Shown one piece after another: positions 40,936 to 50,256 of a stretch of DNA of 64,000 nt. The position numbers and the translations under genes are program-made. Within the stretch, counting starts at the first letter, position 1. Every line of letters begins with the position of its first letter. Under the pieces are notes generated by a model. The model was not told the DNA's origin and did not search any database. It saw only the letters and a list, made by a program, of their open reading frames with translations. This DNA is from Bacillota bacterium (GTDB taxonomy: Bacteria; Bacillota; UBA994; UBA5500): NCBI GenBank assembly GCA_023436245.1, contig JAEZJZ010000064.1:1-64000 (forward strand), read 5' to 3'.

Positions 40936-42288
40936 TCAACTGGATGCCGTAATCGCTCTCTGCAAACGGCAGATGAAGAAACCATCCAGATCGTCCAGAT
41001 GGGGGTACGTAGTCAACTGGCCCCGCGAGACTCGGCCGGGAAAGGCTGCTTGCAGTTCTTCCGGCCAATCGGCAGGCGCGAAGTCTCTGTGTTGCTGCAG
41101 GAAGCCGCAGACCACAGCCTCAGTCTCCTCCGGCTCGGTGGAGCAGACGCTGTAGACTAGGCTGCCGCCTGGCTTGACCACGCTGGCGGCGGCAGCCAAT
41201 ATCTCCATCTGCAGTGACTGCAGTTCCAGGATGTCTCTTGCCGTACGATTCCAGCGAATATCCGGTTTGCGCCGAATCACACCCATGCCGGAACAAGGGG
41301 CGTCAACCAACACCCGGTCGGCCAACTGCCAGTCGGCTGGACTGAGAGCCCGCGCATCGGCTTCCAGCGGCTTCACTGCCGAGACGTGCATCCGTGCCGC
41401 CGCCTGGGCAATTAGCTGCAGTCTGCCGGCATGGTTGTCCAACGCCAGGACTTGTCCCTTGTCCGCCATCAATTCGGCCAAGTGGATCGCTTTTCCTCCT
41501 GGGGCGGCGCAAAGATCATAGATCAACTCGCCTGGCTGCGGATCGACAACCAAGCCAACCAGAGTGGAGGCGGCACCCTGCACGGTGCAGTGGCCGGAAC
41601 TCAGTGCCTGCAAGTTGGGTAGACTCGCGCCCGTCACCTGCACACTGGTCTGAACCAGGGGATGGGGCCTCGCCTCCACTCCCTGAACAGCCAAAGCCTG
41701 CAATAGCTCGGGCCGCGTGCTGCGCAGGCTGTTCACCCTTAGCTCCACAGCCGGTGCCTCGTTCTGCGCTCGACAAAATGCTTCGGCGCCCGGCTGACCC
41801 AGGCGCTGCAACCAGCGCTGCACCATCCACTCCGGAAAACTGTAGCGGATGGTCAAGTCGTGCACCGGATCGTCTGTCTTTGGCCAAGGAAGACGAGCCC
41901 GTTCGCGCACTGCCCGCCGCAGGATGGCGTTAACCAATCCGGCCGCACCTTGGTGGCTGACGGCTCTCGCCAGATTGACGCTCTCAGAAACGGCCGCATG
42001 ATCCGGAGTGCCGAGATAGATGATCTGATAGAGCCCCAGTCTCAGGACGTTTCGCACGTTGGCATCCAGTGAAGCCAGCGGACGAGTCAACCACTGTCCG
42101 AGCAGGTAATCCAGACTCTGCCGATAAGTCACCGTGCCGAACACGAGTTGCTTGATCAGGGCCGCGTCCCTGGCTTCTGTTGTTTGCAGGGCCGCCTTCA
42201 GCGCCAGATTGCTGTAGGCCCCTTGTTCAAACACCTCGGTCAGCACGCGCAGCGCTTGTCCGCGCGGATTGACGGCGCCCTTAATCAC
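40936..42288 (-). CDS. rsmB: 16S rRNA (cytosine-C5)-methyltransferase RsmB
   Basis: A 450-residue enzyme for C967 of 16S rRNA. The N-terminal NusB-like domain (PRGQALRVLTEVFEQGAYSNLAL) is followed by the methyltransferase with DLCAAPGGKAIHLAELM, DAPCSGMGVIRRKPDIRW and the catalytic cysteine region YSVCSTEPEE. The GTG start overlaps the end of the metallopeptidase gene by 8 nt and has no obvious ribosome binding site, suggesting coupling. Confidence 0.93.
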   Translation of the reverse strand: MIKGAVNPRGQALRVLTEVFEQGAYSNLALKAALQTTEARDAALIKQLVFGTVTYRQSLDYLLGQWLTRPLASLDANVRNVLRLGLYQIIYLGTPDHAAVSESVNLARAVSHQGAAGLVNAILRRAVRERARLPWPKTDDPVHDLTIRYSFPEWMVQRWLQRLGQPGAEAFCRAQNEAPAVELRVNSLRSTRPELLQALAVQGVEARPHPLVQTSVQVTGASLPNLQALSSGHCTVQGAASTLVGLVVDPQPGELIYDLCAAPGGKAIHLAELMADKGQVLALDNHAGRLQLIAQAAARMHVSAVKPLEADARALSPADWQLADRVLVDAPCSGMGVIRRKPDIRWNRTARDILELQSLQMEILAAAASVVKPGGSLVYSVCSTEPEETEAVVCGFLQQHRDFAPADWPEELQAAFPGRVSRGQLTTYPHLDDLDGFFICRLQRAITASS

Positions 42289-42967
42289 GACGGGAATTGC
42301 GCAGGAGAACCAGGCGCAAGAGCTGGGCGATGGCGGTGGCTGCTGCCGCCACGTAGGTAAGGGCAGCCGCACGCAGCACCGACTGCACCGGTTTGATCTC
42401 CTGACTGGTCAGATAGTTGCCGTCGTGGAGCATGGCCACCGCTCGCTGGCTGGCGTTGAACTCCACCGGCAGAGTGATCAGTTGGAAGGCGACGGCAGCC
42501 ATGAACAAGAGGATGCCGAGGTCAGCCAAACCGGGCTGACCAAGCAGGTACCCGAAGAGGAACAGCGGCCAGGCCATGCTCGAGCTAAACTGCGCCACCG
42601 GCACGATCGCGTTCCGCAGCTGCAGAGGACCATAGGCATGTTGATGCTGCATGGCGTGTCCGGTCTCATGAGCGGCAATGCCCAGGGCTGCCAAGGAATG
42701 GCCATAGAAGTTCTCTTCTGAGAGACGCACCTGTCGGGTGCGCGGATCGTAATGGTCCGTCAGTCTGCCACGGATCGGCTGCACCTGCACATCCTGCAAC
42801 CCGTGACGATTGAGCAAATCGCGCGCTAACTCGCCTCCGGTCAGCCCGCGGCTGTTGCCGATGCGCGAGTTGCGGTTATAGGCATTCGAGACCTGACTTT
42901 GGGCGTACATGGCAAAGACGAAGGCGATCAGCACAAAGATTGTGCCAGGTCCACCAAACCAGAACAT
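42281..42967 (-). CDS. Zinc metallopeptidase, YugP family
   Basis: A 228-residue membrane metallopeptidase. The HEXXH motif appears as AAHETGHAMQH, with four or five hydrophobic segments: one at the N-terminus and the rest after the active site. The family (neutral zinc metallopeptidase, YugP) is widespread in Bacillota and often sits between fmt and rsmB, as here. The start follows AAAGGAGGAG. Substrate unknown. Confidence 0.9.
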   Translation of the reverse strand: MFWFGGPGTIFVLIAFVFAMYAQSQVSNAYNRNSRIGNSRGLTGGELARDLLNRHGLQDVQVQPIRGRLTDHYDPRTRQVRLSEENFYGHSLAALGIAAHETGHAMQHQHAYGPLQLRNAIVPVAQFSSSMAWPLFLFGYLLGQPGLADLGILLFMAAVAFQLITLPVEFNASQRAVAMLHDGNYLTSQEIKPVQSVLRAAALTYVAAAATAIAQLLRLVLLRNSRRD

Positions 42968-43011
42968 CTCTTCTCCTCCTTTTGTGGAAAAGTGCATGTG
43001 TTCATACTAGA

Positions 43012-43965
43012 TCATACGTTGTCTGCTGACCCTTGATTCCCACCGAGCATGGCACCTGGCTGCAAACCGTACCCTCGGGCGTAATCCGCGCCGCTCATGC
43101 GCCGCTTGCTCGCCGGCTGCACCGACCGGAGCAGCAATGCCCCTGATCCGGTGGCAATCACCGGGCCTTCGCTGGTTATCCGCAGCACCCTGCCAGGATC
43201 TCCACCCTCACCCGGAGGTAACAGCTGGCTACACCAGACGCGGAGCATCCGCTCCTGATGGTAGGTGAAGGCTGCTGGCCAGGGATTCAGACCGCGCACC
43301 AGATTGTGAATGCTGCTCGCGGGCATGCTCCAATCGATCAGTCCATCGCTCTTTTGAATGTTGCGCGCATAGGAGACGCCGCTGGCGGGCTGTGGACGCG
43401 GCTGCAGTTGCCCTTGTTCTAGCTTGACCAGTGTTTCGGCCAACAAGTCTGCGCCCAGGATGGCCAGGCGATCATGCAGCTCGCCGGTGGTCTCGTCCGG
43501 ACCGATAGGCGTACTGGCCTGCAGCAACATGTCGCCCGCATCCAGCTGTTCAGACATCAGCATGGTGGTCACCCCGCTGACCGCCTCTCCCGAGAGCACC
43601 GCCCAGTGAATGGGCGCGCCGCCGCGATAAGCCGGAAGCAGAGATGCATGCACGTTGATGCAGCCTCGGGGCGGCAGGTCCAGCACCTGCCGGGGCAGCA
43701 ATTGGGCGTAGGCCACGACCACGATCAGGTCAGGCTCTAGTTCCCGCAACTCGCTCAGGGCAGCCGGCCGCCGCAAACGTTCCGGCTGTCGCACCCGTAA
43801 TCCCAAGCGGTCGGCAGCCACTTTCACCGCCGGTGGAGCTAGGCTGAGTCCCCGACCCTGCGGCCGGTCCGGCTGGGTGTAGACGGCAACCACCTCGGTC
43901 AGCTTGTGCAGCCGCTCCAAACAGGGAACGGCAAAATCTGGGGTACCCATGAAGACAGTGCGCAT
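43012..43965 (-). CDS. fmt: Methionyl-tRNA formyltransferase
   Basis: A 317-residue enzyme that formylates initiator tRNA. Signature segments are VFMGTPDFAVPCLE, QPDRPQGRG and the SLLPAYRGGAPIHWAVLSGE catalytic region; the C-terminal domain begins near residue 205. The start is 12 nt beyond AGGAGG, rather far. It follows priA by 27 nt; def, which usually lies between them, is missing. Confidence 0.95.
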   Translation of the reverse strand: MRTVFMGTPDFAVPCLERLHKLTEVVAVYTQPDRPQGRGLSLAPPAVKVAADRLGLRVRQPERLRRPAALSELRELEPDLIVVVAYAQLLPRQVLDLPPRGCINVHASLLPAYRGGAPIHWAVLSGEAVSGVTTMLMSEQLDAGDMLLQASTPIGPDETTGELHDRLAILGADLLAETLVKLEQGQLQPRPQPASGVSYARNIQKSDGLIDWSMPASSIHNLVRGLNPWPAAFTYHQERMLRVWCSQLLPPGEGGDPGRVLRITSEGPVIATGSGALLLRSVQPASKRRMSGADYARGYGLQPGAMLGGNQGSADNV

Positions 43966-43992
43966 GCGCCCATCATACCTCCTCGTGGTGCC

Positions 43993-46176
43993 TCAGGCTT
44001 CGAAGTCCAGAATGACACCGGTCTTTCTACCCAGGGTGTAGTATTCCTGCAATGCAGCATCGAGGCCATTGCGCAGCTGCATGCGATGACGTGACTTGAC
44101 GATGATCTGCCAGCGAAAGGTGTCCCGCACCCGACTGACCCCACAAGGGGCTGGCCCGATCAGTTCCACCGTGCGGGGCAAGTGCTGCTCGAGCACTGCA
44201 TAGAGTTTCGCGGCATCGTCGATCAGCTGATCCTCCGCCGGATTAGTCAGGAGCAACGTGACCATGTATCCTACTGGCGGATATCCCGTCTGGTCACGGA
44301 CCAGCATTTCCTGCTGGTAGAAGGCCAGATAATCGTGATTGGCCGCATGCCGCAGGACGTAGTGCTCGGGGCTGAATGTCTGGATGACCACTTCCCCCGG
44401 GTGGCTAGCCCGCCCGGCGCGACCGGCTACCTGTGTCAGCAGCTGGAAGGTGCGCTCGGTCGAACGAAACTCCGGCACAAACAGGCCAGCGTCGGCCGCA
44501 ACCACCCCGACCAGAGTGACGCGCGGGAAATCCAGGCCCTTGGCGATCATCTGCGTGCCCACCAGGATATCGTATTCACCGCGCGAGAACTGTCCCAGCA
44601 GGCGCGCGTGGGCATCGCGCTGCCCAGTGGTATCAGCATCCATGCGCCCGATGCGAGCGCTGGGAAAAAGCGCAGCCAGTATTGCCTGCAACTGTTCTGT
44701 CCCCACGCCCTGCGACTGCAAGCGATCGTGCCCGCATTCTGGGCAGGCCTGGGGCCTGGCCGCAACGTGTCCGCAGTAGTGGCAGTGCAGGCGACCATCG
44801 CTCTGATGATAGGTCAACGAAATGTCGCAGTGGGGACAGAACGGGACATGCCCACACTCGGGACAGAGCAAGAAGTTGGCGTATCCGCGCCGATTGAGCA
44901 GGACCAGCGCCTGCTCATTCCGATCCAGGCATTCCTTCACCGCTCGTTCCAGGCGCCGGCTGATCGGGTTCTTGTGCCCCGCCCGATACTCGTCGCGCAT
45001 GTCCACCAGGCGCACCGGCGGTAGGCCGAGTTCGCTCACCCGCTGCTTCAGTTCCAGCCGCTGGCACCGACTGTGCTCGCTGGCGTAGTATGTTTCCAAG
45101 GCGGGCGTGGCACTGCCTAACACCAACTGGCAGCCGGTGATCTTCTGTCTGAGCTGAGCAACCACCCGAGTATGATAGCGCGGGTTCTCATCCTGCCGGT
45201 AACTACCGTCATGCTCCTCATCCATGATGATCAGCCCCAAGTCAGCAAAGGGGATGAACACAGCCGAACGGGCTCCAATCACCACCGAAGCGTCGCCACT
45301 CTTCACTCGACCCCATTGGTCATAACGCTCGCCCCGGGATAAACCACTGTGCCAAACGGCTATCTTATCTCCAAAGCGGGAGGAAAAGCGTTGCATCATC
45401 TGCGGAGTCAACGCAATTTCCGGCACCATCATCAATGCCTGCCGTCCACTCTGCACCACATGCATAATCAACTGCATGTACACTTCTGTCTTGCCACTAC
45501 CGGTAACCCCATGCAACAGGTGCGTGCTCGGTCGGTTCTCTTGACCGGCGAGCAGAGTCTGTAGCGCGAGTTGCTGCTCCGACGTCAGCGTGACCGCACT
45601 CGCAGTCGCCCCCACCTCGCTCACCCTGGGGGAGCGCAGTGTTGTCACCTGCTCAACGCGAACTAGGCCCTTCTCTTCCAGTTGCCTGACCATCGTCCGG
45701 CTACCAGCGGCAGACAAGGGAAGCTGACCGAGCAGCAGCAACTGCTGCATCAGCAGCCGCTGCTTCTTGGCTCGCGTGGGCAATGACTCAGGCATCTGCT
45801 TGACCAGCGGCACCACCACTGAAGTGAGTTTCGGCTTCGGCCAACGCGTTTGGTCCAGCGTCAGGCGGAACGGAATCATCTGTCTGATCATCAAGCTGAG
45901 CGGACAGAGATAGTACTCACTGAGCAGATAGGATAGCTGCAGTTGCTCAGCGGTGAGAATAGTCAACTGGTTGTAGAGGACACGCTCGATCGGCTTCAGC
46001 TCCATCTGCGGCTCCTCGGCGGCAAAGCCGACCACCAGCCCGGGCAAAGAGCGCGCACCGAACGGCACCTGCACCGCGTGTCCGGGGAGCACCTCCAGAT
46101 GCTCCGGCACTAGGTAGTGAAAGGCGCGGTCGACCGACTGTACTGCTACATCCACAAAAACTTCAGCAACTTTCAC
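43993..46176 (-). CDS. priA: Primosomal replication restart helicase PriA
   Basis: A 727-residue superfamily 2 helicase that restarts stalled forks. Walker A is HGVTGSGKTEVYM, Walker B IIMDEEHDGSYRQ, and the two zinc sites are CPECGHVPFCPHC and CHYCGHVAARPQACPEC. The GTG start follows GGAGGAAGC; MKVAEVFVDVAV is the normal N-terminus. It is preceded by the rpoZ terminator and leads the operon through rpe. Confidence 0.96.
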   Translation of the reverse strand: MKVAEVFVDVAVQSVDRAFHYLVPEHLEVLPGHAVQVPFGARSLPGLVVGFAAEEPQMELKPIERVLYNQLTILTAEQLQLSYLLSEYYLCPLSLMIRQMIPFRLTLDQTRWPKPKLTSVVVPLVKQMPESLPTRAKKQRLLMQQLLLLGQLPLSAAGSRTMVRQLEEKGLVRVEQVTTLRSPRVSEVGATASAVTLTSEQQLALQTLLAGQENRPSTHLLHGVTGSGKTEVYMQLIMHVVQSGRQALMMVPEIALTPQMMQRFSSRFGDKIAVWHSGLSRGERYDQWGRVKSGDASVVIGARSAVFIPFADLGLIIMDEEHDGSYRQDENPRYHTRVVAQLRQKITGCQLVLGSATPALETYYASEHSRCQRLELKQRVSELGLPPVRLVDMRDEYRAGHKNPISRRLERAVKECLDRNEQALVLLNRRGYANFLLCPECGHVPFCPHCDISLTYHQSDGRLHCHYCGHVAARPQACPECGHDRLQSQGVGTEQLQAILAALFPSARIGRMDADTTGQRDAHARLLGQFSRGEYDILVGTQMIAKGLDFPRVTLVGVVAADAGLFVPEFRSTERTFQLLTQVAGRAGRASHPGEVVIQTFSPEHYVLRHAANHDYLAFYQQEMLVRDQTGYPPVGYMVTLLLTNPAEDQLIDDAAKLYAVLEQHLPRTVELIGPAPCGVSRVRDTFRWQIIVKSRHRMQLRNGLDAALQEYYTLGRKTGVILDFEA

Positions 46177-46276
46177 CGGGGCTTCCTCCAGGCGATAGCT
46201 ACAGGGATAAGGGTGCGCTTATCGAGCCCCTGAGTTCCCTTGTTCTATCTTAGGTATTGTGATTATGATTCCGAAA

Positions 46277-46302
46277 AAAGCATGACTCATCGGTCATGCT
46301 TT
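46277..46302 (-). terminator. Terminator of rpoZ
   Basis: AAAGCATGAC, a 6-nt loop, GTCATGCTTT; on the minus strand TTTTTTCGG follows. priA therefore probably has its own promoter in the 100 nt that follow, which I could not identify. Confidence 0.85.
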
Positions 46303-46313
46303 TCCTTTGACTA

Positions 46314-46538
46314 CTATTCGGCTGGCGGTGGGGTGGTGGGTTGGGCTCCGACCTGGTAGCTGATCAACCCCTGTTCAATCTCCTCGAGCGCGATGGTCAC
46401 CGGCTTCTTCACCTTGCCATTGACCGGCTTACGCTCCACTTCCATCAGTTCACGGGCACGCTTGGACGCGGCTACCACCAGGCGATACTTGCTACCCACT
46501 TTTTGCATCAATCCGTCGATTGAAGGATAAATCAGCAT
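46314..46538 (-). CDS. rpoZ: RNA polymerase omega subunit
   Basis: A 74-residue subunit. YPSIDGLMQKVGSKYRLVVAASKRARELM is the family signature, and KKPVTIALEEIEQGLI completes it. The start follows GGGAGGC and overlaps the gmk end by 7 nt. The gmk-rpoZ order is conserved in Bacillota. Confidence 0.95.
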   Translation of the reverse strand: MLIYPSIDGLMQKVGSKYRLVVAASKRARELMEVERKPVNGKVKKPVTIALEEIEQGLISYQVGAQPTTPPPAE

Positions 46539-47158
46539 GGATTAGCCTCCCTCAGAATCTGATTCAACCAGGGAATATGTCTCTGCACACGGGCCTTCTC
46601 AGCCTGGATGATCATGCGCATCTCTTCGACCGCTGCCTCCACCTGTCCGGGCTGATTGACCACGAGATAGTCATAATCCACGACATGGGCCATCTCCCGG
46701 TTGGCTTCCTGCAGGCGCAGTTCCAGCGCCTCCGGCTTTTCGGTGCCGCGCAGTCGAATGCGCCGCTCGAGTTCCGCCGGTGAAGGCGGCCAAACAAAGA
46801 CGGTCACGCACTCGGGAAAAGCAACCTTCACCTGCAGTGCTCCCTGAATATCTATCTCCAGCACCACATCCTTGCCGGCCTCCAGCGCCTGCTGCACGGC
46901 CGAACGGGGAGTGCCGTAGAAGTTGCCGAAAACCTCGGCCGATTCCAGCAGATCGCCTGTCTCCCGCATTTCGCGGAAGCGTTCGCGGGTGATGAAGAAA
47001 TAGTTCACGCCATCCACTTCCCCCGGACGCGGTTCCCGGGTAGTCACTGAAACGGAGTATTGCACGTTGTTTAGCTGCTTCAGCAATTGGCTACAAATCG
47101 TGCCCTTTCCTACTCCAGAAGGCCCGGAGACAACCAAGAGAATCCCTTTGGACTGCAA
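46532..47158 (-). CDS. gmk: Guanylate kinase
   Basis: A 208-residue kinase that makes GDP from GMP. The P-loop is SGPSGVGKGTICSQL, followed by YSVSVTTREPRPGEVDGVNYFF and the GNFYGTPRSAV segment. The likely start is TTG, preceded by AGGGGGAA; no in-frame ATG is available nearby. It lies 18 nt after remA. Confidence 0.95.
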   Translation of the reverse strand: MQSKGILLVVSGPSGVGKGTICSQLLKQLNNVQYSVSVTTREPRPGEVDGVNYFFITRERFREMRETGDLLESAEVFGNFYGTPRSAVQQALEAGKDVVLEIDIQGALQVKVAFPECVTVFVWPPSPAELERRIRLRGTEKPEALELRLQEANREMAHVVDYDYLVVNQPGQVEAAVEEMRMIIQAEKARVQRHIPWLNQILREANPC

Positions 47159-47176
47159 TCGTCATTCCCCCTGGAG

Positions 47177-47437
47177 CTATTCTTCGTCGTCTACCTCTTT
47201 AGTCGCCAGTCGATGCGCCACCGTCTCCGGTTGCACCGCCGACAAAATGACGTGATCACTGTCAGTGATGATCACTGCCCTCGTCCTGCGGCCGTAAGTG
47301 GCGTCGATCAGCATGCCACGGTCACGGGCTTCCTGTACTATCCGCTTGATCGGTGCCGACTCCGGACTGACTATCGCCACCAGTCGATTGGCGGAGACGA
47401 TATTGCCAAAGCCGATGTTCACTAGCTTGATATCCAC
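47177..47437 (-). CDS. remA: Extracellular matrix regulator RemA (DUF370)
   Basis: An 86-residue DNA-binding protein, an activator of matrix and osmoprotection genes in B. subtilis. IKLVNIGFGNIV, IVSPESAPIKRIVQEARDRGMLIDATYGRRTRAV and LSAVQPETVAHRL are near-identical to the family. The GTG at 47437 gives the expected N-terminus and follows GGGGTGG; a GTG three codons earlier is in frame but less likely. It lies between yicC and gmk as usual. Confidence 0.95.
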   Translation of the reverse strand: MDIKLVNIGFGNIVSANRLVAIVSPESAPIKRIVQEARDRGMLIDATYGRRTRAVIITDSDHVILSAVQPETVAHRLATKEVDDEE

Positions 47438-47448
47438 AAACTCCACCC

Positions 47449-48324
47449 CTATTCGATATTTTGCACCTGTTCTCTAATCTTCTCCAGATCACTCTTCAAG
47501 TCTACCACCAGTCGGGCCGTCTCGGCATCATTCGCCTTGGAACCGATGGTGTTTATTTCGCGGTTCATCTCCTGCACCAAAAAGTCGAGCTTGCGGCCGA
47601 CTGCCTCGCGCTGGTCCAGCAGCACGCGCGCCTGCTCCAGGTGACTGCGCAAGCGCACGGTCTCTTCGGCGATGCAGGCCCGATCTGCAAAGATGGCCAC
47701 TTCCTGCGCCAGTCGACCCGCGTCTAGCAACCCTTCCGGCAGCAACTCCTGCAGGCGACTCTCCAGCTTGGCCTTGTACTCCTGTACCACCGACGGGCTG
47801 CGTTGCTCCACGCTGACCAATTGCTGCTCGATGCTCTGTAGATAGGTCAGGATATCCTGCGCCAGGCGTTCACCCTCCAAGGCACGCATGGCCACCAACC
47901 CGCTGACCGCCTGGTCGGCAGCAGCCTTGAGCAGTTCCGCCGCTTCGTCGGCATCAAAATCGGCTTCCTCCAGCTGCACCACCTCCGGCAACCGCAGCAG
48001 CGCGGAAACAGTCAGGTCCCAAGTCAGTCCAGTCTTCGCACAGAGGCCCCTCGCCTGCTCAATGTAAGCTTCCGCCAGATTGTTGTTGACGGTCACCGCC
48101 TTTGATTCAGCCTCTCTGGTCACCAGCTTAACAAAGATGTCGACCCTGCCGCGTGAGAGTTGCTGCCTGAAGGCGTTGCGCAACTGCTCTTCCAACAGGT
48201 TCAGTTCCCGGGGCAGCCGGATGGCCAGATCCAAATAGCGATGGTTAACTGACTTTGCCTCCACGGTGATGGCCAGATGCTTGCCGCTCTGCTCGCCACG
48301 GCCGAAACCGGTCATGCTGCGCAC
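47449..48324 (-). CDS. yicC: YicC family endoribonuclease
   Basis: A 291-residue protein. The start RSMTGFGRGEQ and the C-terminal FLVQEMNREINTIGSKAND are diagnostic; charged helices in the middle resemble a coiled coil. YicC/YloC proteins are reported to be endoribonucleases. Of two adjacent GTG codons the second is chosen, 8 nt from AGGAGGGG. It leads the yicC-remA-gmk-rpoZ group, downstream of palindromic element B. Confidence 0.92.
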   Translation of the reverse strand: MRSMTGFGRGEQSGKHLAITVEAKSVNHRYLDLAIRLPRELNLLEEQLRNAFRQQLSRGRVDIFVKLVTREAESKAVTVNNNLAEAYIEQARGLCAKTGLTWDLTVSALLRLPEVVQLEEADFDADEAAELLKAAADQAVSGLVAMRALEGERLAQDILTYLQSIEQQLVSVEQRSPSVVQEYKAKLESRLQELLPEGLLDAGRLAQEVAIFADRACIAEETVRLRSHLEQARVLLDQREAVGRKLDFLVQEMNREINTIGSKANDAETARLVVDLKSDLEKIREQVQNIE

Positions 48325-48382
48325 CACAAGAGCCCCTCCTCTGCATTCTACTATTGCCACGTAACAGCTAAGACTACCATAG

Positions 48383-48458
48383 GGCGTCAAGTCTCAGTCC
48401 AATTGGACTCGGGTATCGCTCGGTCTTCCATTGTTAGGTTTGAGACTTGACGCCGTAC
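48383..48458. repeat. Palindromic intergenic element, copy B
   Basis: About 76 nt. GGCGTCAAGTCTCA (48383-48396) and TGAGACTTGACGCC (48441-48454) are perfect 14-nt inverted repeats; the element ends in CGTAC. Interior segments (GTCCAATTG, AGGTTTG) match copy A at 25.2 kb. It lies just upstream of yicC. Confidence 0.75.
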
Positions 48459-48544
48459 TTGAGAATGGACAACTTACCAAAACTCAATCCCTTACAGAAC
48501 ATCTTAGCACATCCTGGCGGCTTGACCAAACATACCAGAGAACG

Positions 48545-48642
48545 GGCGGCACATCTGCGCAACAACTCCGCCAGGCACAGATGAAGAGAGAACGGTCGTT
48601 TGACCATTCTCTCTTCTGCTTCAGGAGATGAAACTCCTGCCA
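48545..48642. repeat. 98-nt direct repeat, copy 1, with terminator hairpin
   Basis: Shares 98 nt with 50159-50256 at high identity. It contains the hairpin AAGAGAGAA ... TTCTCTCTT (48584-48615), with GGTC/GACC inside, which can terminate the AlbA_2 gene on the minus strand. Confidence 0.8.
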
Positions 48643-48677
48643 ATTGGCATCTGCCGCAGATGACTCCTATCTCCAGC

Positions 48678-49340
48678 CTATCTGCCTGCTGGTTCTTCCC
48701 CAACCTGCAGCTGCCTGATAATCGCCTGCAGGCCAGCCTCTAGCCGCTCCATCCGGCAGGCTAACCCGTCATCCTGTGCCGCTGCCGGATTTCCGTAGCC
48801 TTCCCAGGCAACGGACATCACCTCTGCCAGCTTGGCCCGAAGTTCGCTGATATCCCTCTCCAGGTCAGCGGTCGCTTCTCGGAATCGCCCCAGGAATCGC
48901 CCGCCTTCCCGCTCCAGCAGCAAATTGAGCAGGCTAGAGGGCACCAGCGGCACATTGCGACCGTCACCCCTGATCTTATAGGTTCCGTTGGCCGTGCAAT
49001 AAGGCTTGTCAACCCCGGAGGGAATAGTCACCGCGAAGAAGGCCTTGTCGCTTTCCCACTCCACGTCCACGCTGACGGTGATCGGGGGGATGCAGGCGGC
49101 AGCCTTGTTCACAATAGCCAAACGGGCCTCATCGTCCACGCGACAACCGACCACGCTGCCCCGCTGCACACCATCCACCGTCACTTCCTCCACACCGAGC
49201 AGCAGCATTCCCCCGTCGGCTGAGTTGGCGAAAGCAACGAGATCCTCCGCCTCCACCTTGGCATTGGCCTTGAAGTCGACATCCAGGCCTTCTGCATTCT
49301 GCAGCAGCAACCTGACCTTCTTCGACATTCCTCTACTCAT
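48678..49340 (-). CDS. AlbA_2 (Schlafen-like) domain protein
   Basis: A 220-residue protein with an N-terminal AlbA_2/Schlafen-type domain: DFKANAKVEAEDLVAFANSADGGMLLLGVEE followed by AIVNKAAACIPPITVSVD and TYKIRGDGRNVPL. The C-terminal 80 residues are helical with a probable coiled coil (residues 140-175 and 195-215). Such proteins are predicted nucleic-acid-binding regulators. The start MSRGMSKK follows AAAGGAG. It is monocistronic and lies between two copies of a 98-nt repeat. Confidence 0.82.
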   Translation of the reverse strand: MSRGMSKKVRLLLQNAEGLDVDFKANAKVEAEDLVAFANSADGGMLLLGVEEVTVDGVQRGSVVGCRVDDEARLAIVNKAAACIPPITVSVDVEWESDKAFFAVTIPSGVDKPYCTANGTYKIRGDGRNVPLVPSSLLNLLLEREGGRFLGRFREATADLERDISELRAKLAEVMSVAWEGYGNPAAAQDDGLACRMERLEAGLQAIIRQLQVGEEPAGR

Positions 49341-49597
49341 CGAACCGCTCCTTTGCCGGGGCATCCGGCCAGAAGCACAGCTGCACTTCCGGACCACATC
49401 TCTCTATTCTACAACTATATGCGCAGCCCCTTGCTGAAGTCGACGACATTGATGCTCTCCTAGCTTGCGCAACCAGGAGCTGCAGATTGCAAGACTGCTC
49501 TGTTTGTCCCTCGTGGCGGCTCGGCGTGCGAGACTGTTCATTCTTGTCCCTCGCAGTGGCAGGGAGAGAAGCGACTTTCTGAACGCTTTCGCATGCT

Positions 49598-50097
49598 GTG
49601 GTGCGACGGTCCCAGAGAAATCGGGCGAAGACCGAGCCAAACACACACGGCTATTTCCTCCGCTACCCAATCACCAGCGCTTGCGGAGCCAAGCACGTGT
49701 CCCTGCGCCTGCCGGATGAACTGCTAGAGGAGCGAAAGTTGAGCGAGGAGGAGAAACGGCGCCGGGCAGAGGCGAGACAATTGGCGGCGGCCAGCAAGGC
49801 CCAAGTTGGGAGAGTAATGGTCCTCTCCCTGCCTTGCGCCACAGGGTATGAAATCACACAGCATTTCGACGTGGTCACTGCCGAGGTTGTGCTTGGCACT
49901 GGTTTCATGTCTGAGTGGGATGCGGCCTTCGCAGACTTCTTCGGGGACAGGTCGGCGTTAATGGAAGAGAAGCTGAATGCAGCCAAGCAGGCAGCGATGT
50001 GGAAGATGAAGGAGCGGGACCTGCTGCTCGATGCCGATGCACTATTGTCGGGGCCACCACTGCCGCGCAGATGGCCAAGCAGGCCCAGACGATGTAG
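49598..50097 (+). pseudogene. Decayed YbjQ-like (DUF74) gene with frameshift
   Basis: The frame contains GYEITQHFDVVTAEVVLGTGF, then FADFFGDRSALMEEKLNAAKQAA, matching the YbjQ family pattern. Near 50035-50045 the expected continuation jumps to another frame (TIVGATTAAQMAKQ, stop at 50097), as if bases were gained or lost. The part upstream (49440-49700) holds fragments such as NQELQIARLLC and SDFLNAF, which may be the remains of a DUF2089-like zinc-ribbon protein. No clear start is present. Confidence 0.5.
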
Positions 50098-50158
50098 CGA
50101 CCGAGGTGCTCTAGCGGCAACTGCAGGGGGGCTGTTCGCGCTCCGCCTCCTGCAGCAA

Positions 50159-50256
50159 GGCGGCACAGGTGGGCAGCAGCTCCGCCAGGCACAGATGAAA
50201 AGAGAACGGTCGTTTGACCATTCTCTTTTCTGCTTCAGGGGAAGAGACTCCTGCCA
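50159..50256. repeat. 98-nt direct repeat, copy 2, with terminator hairpin
   Basis: The second copy of the repeat at 48545-48642. The hairpin stem here reads AAAAGAGAA ... TTCTCTTTT (50198-50229): the two copies differ on both sides of the stem so that pairing is kept. The 210 nt from here to the giant gene's stop hold nothing I can name. Confidence 0.8.
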
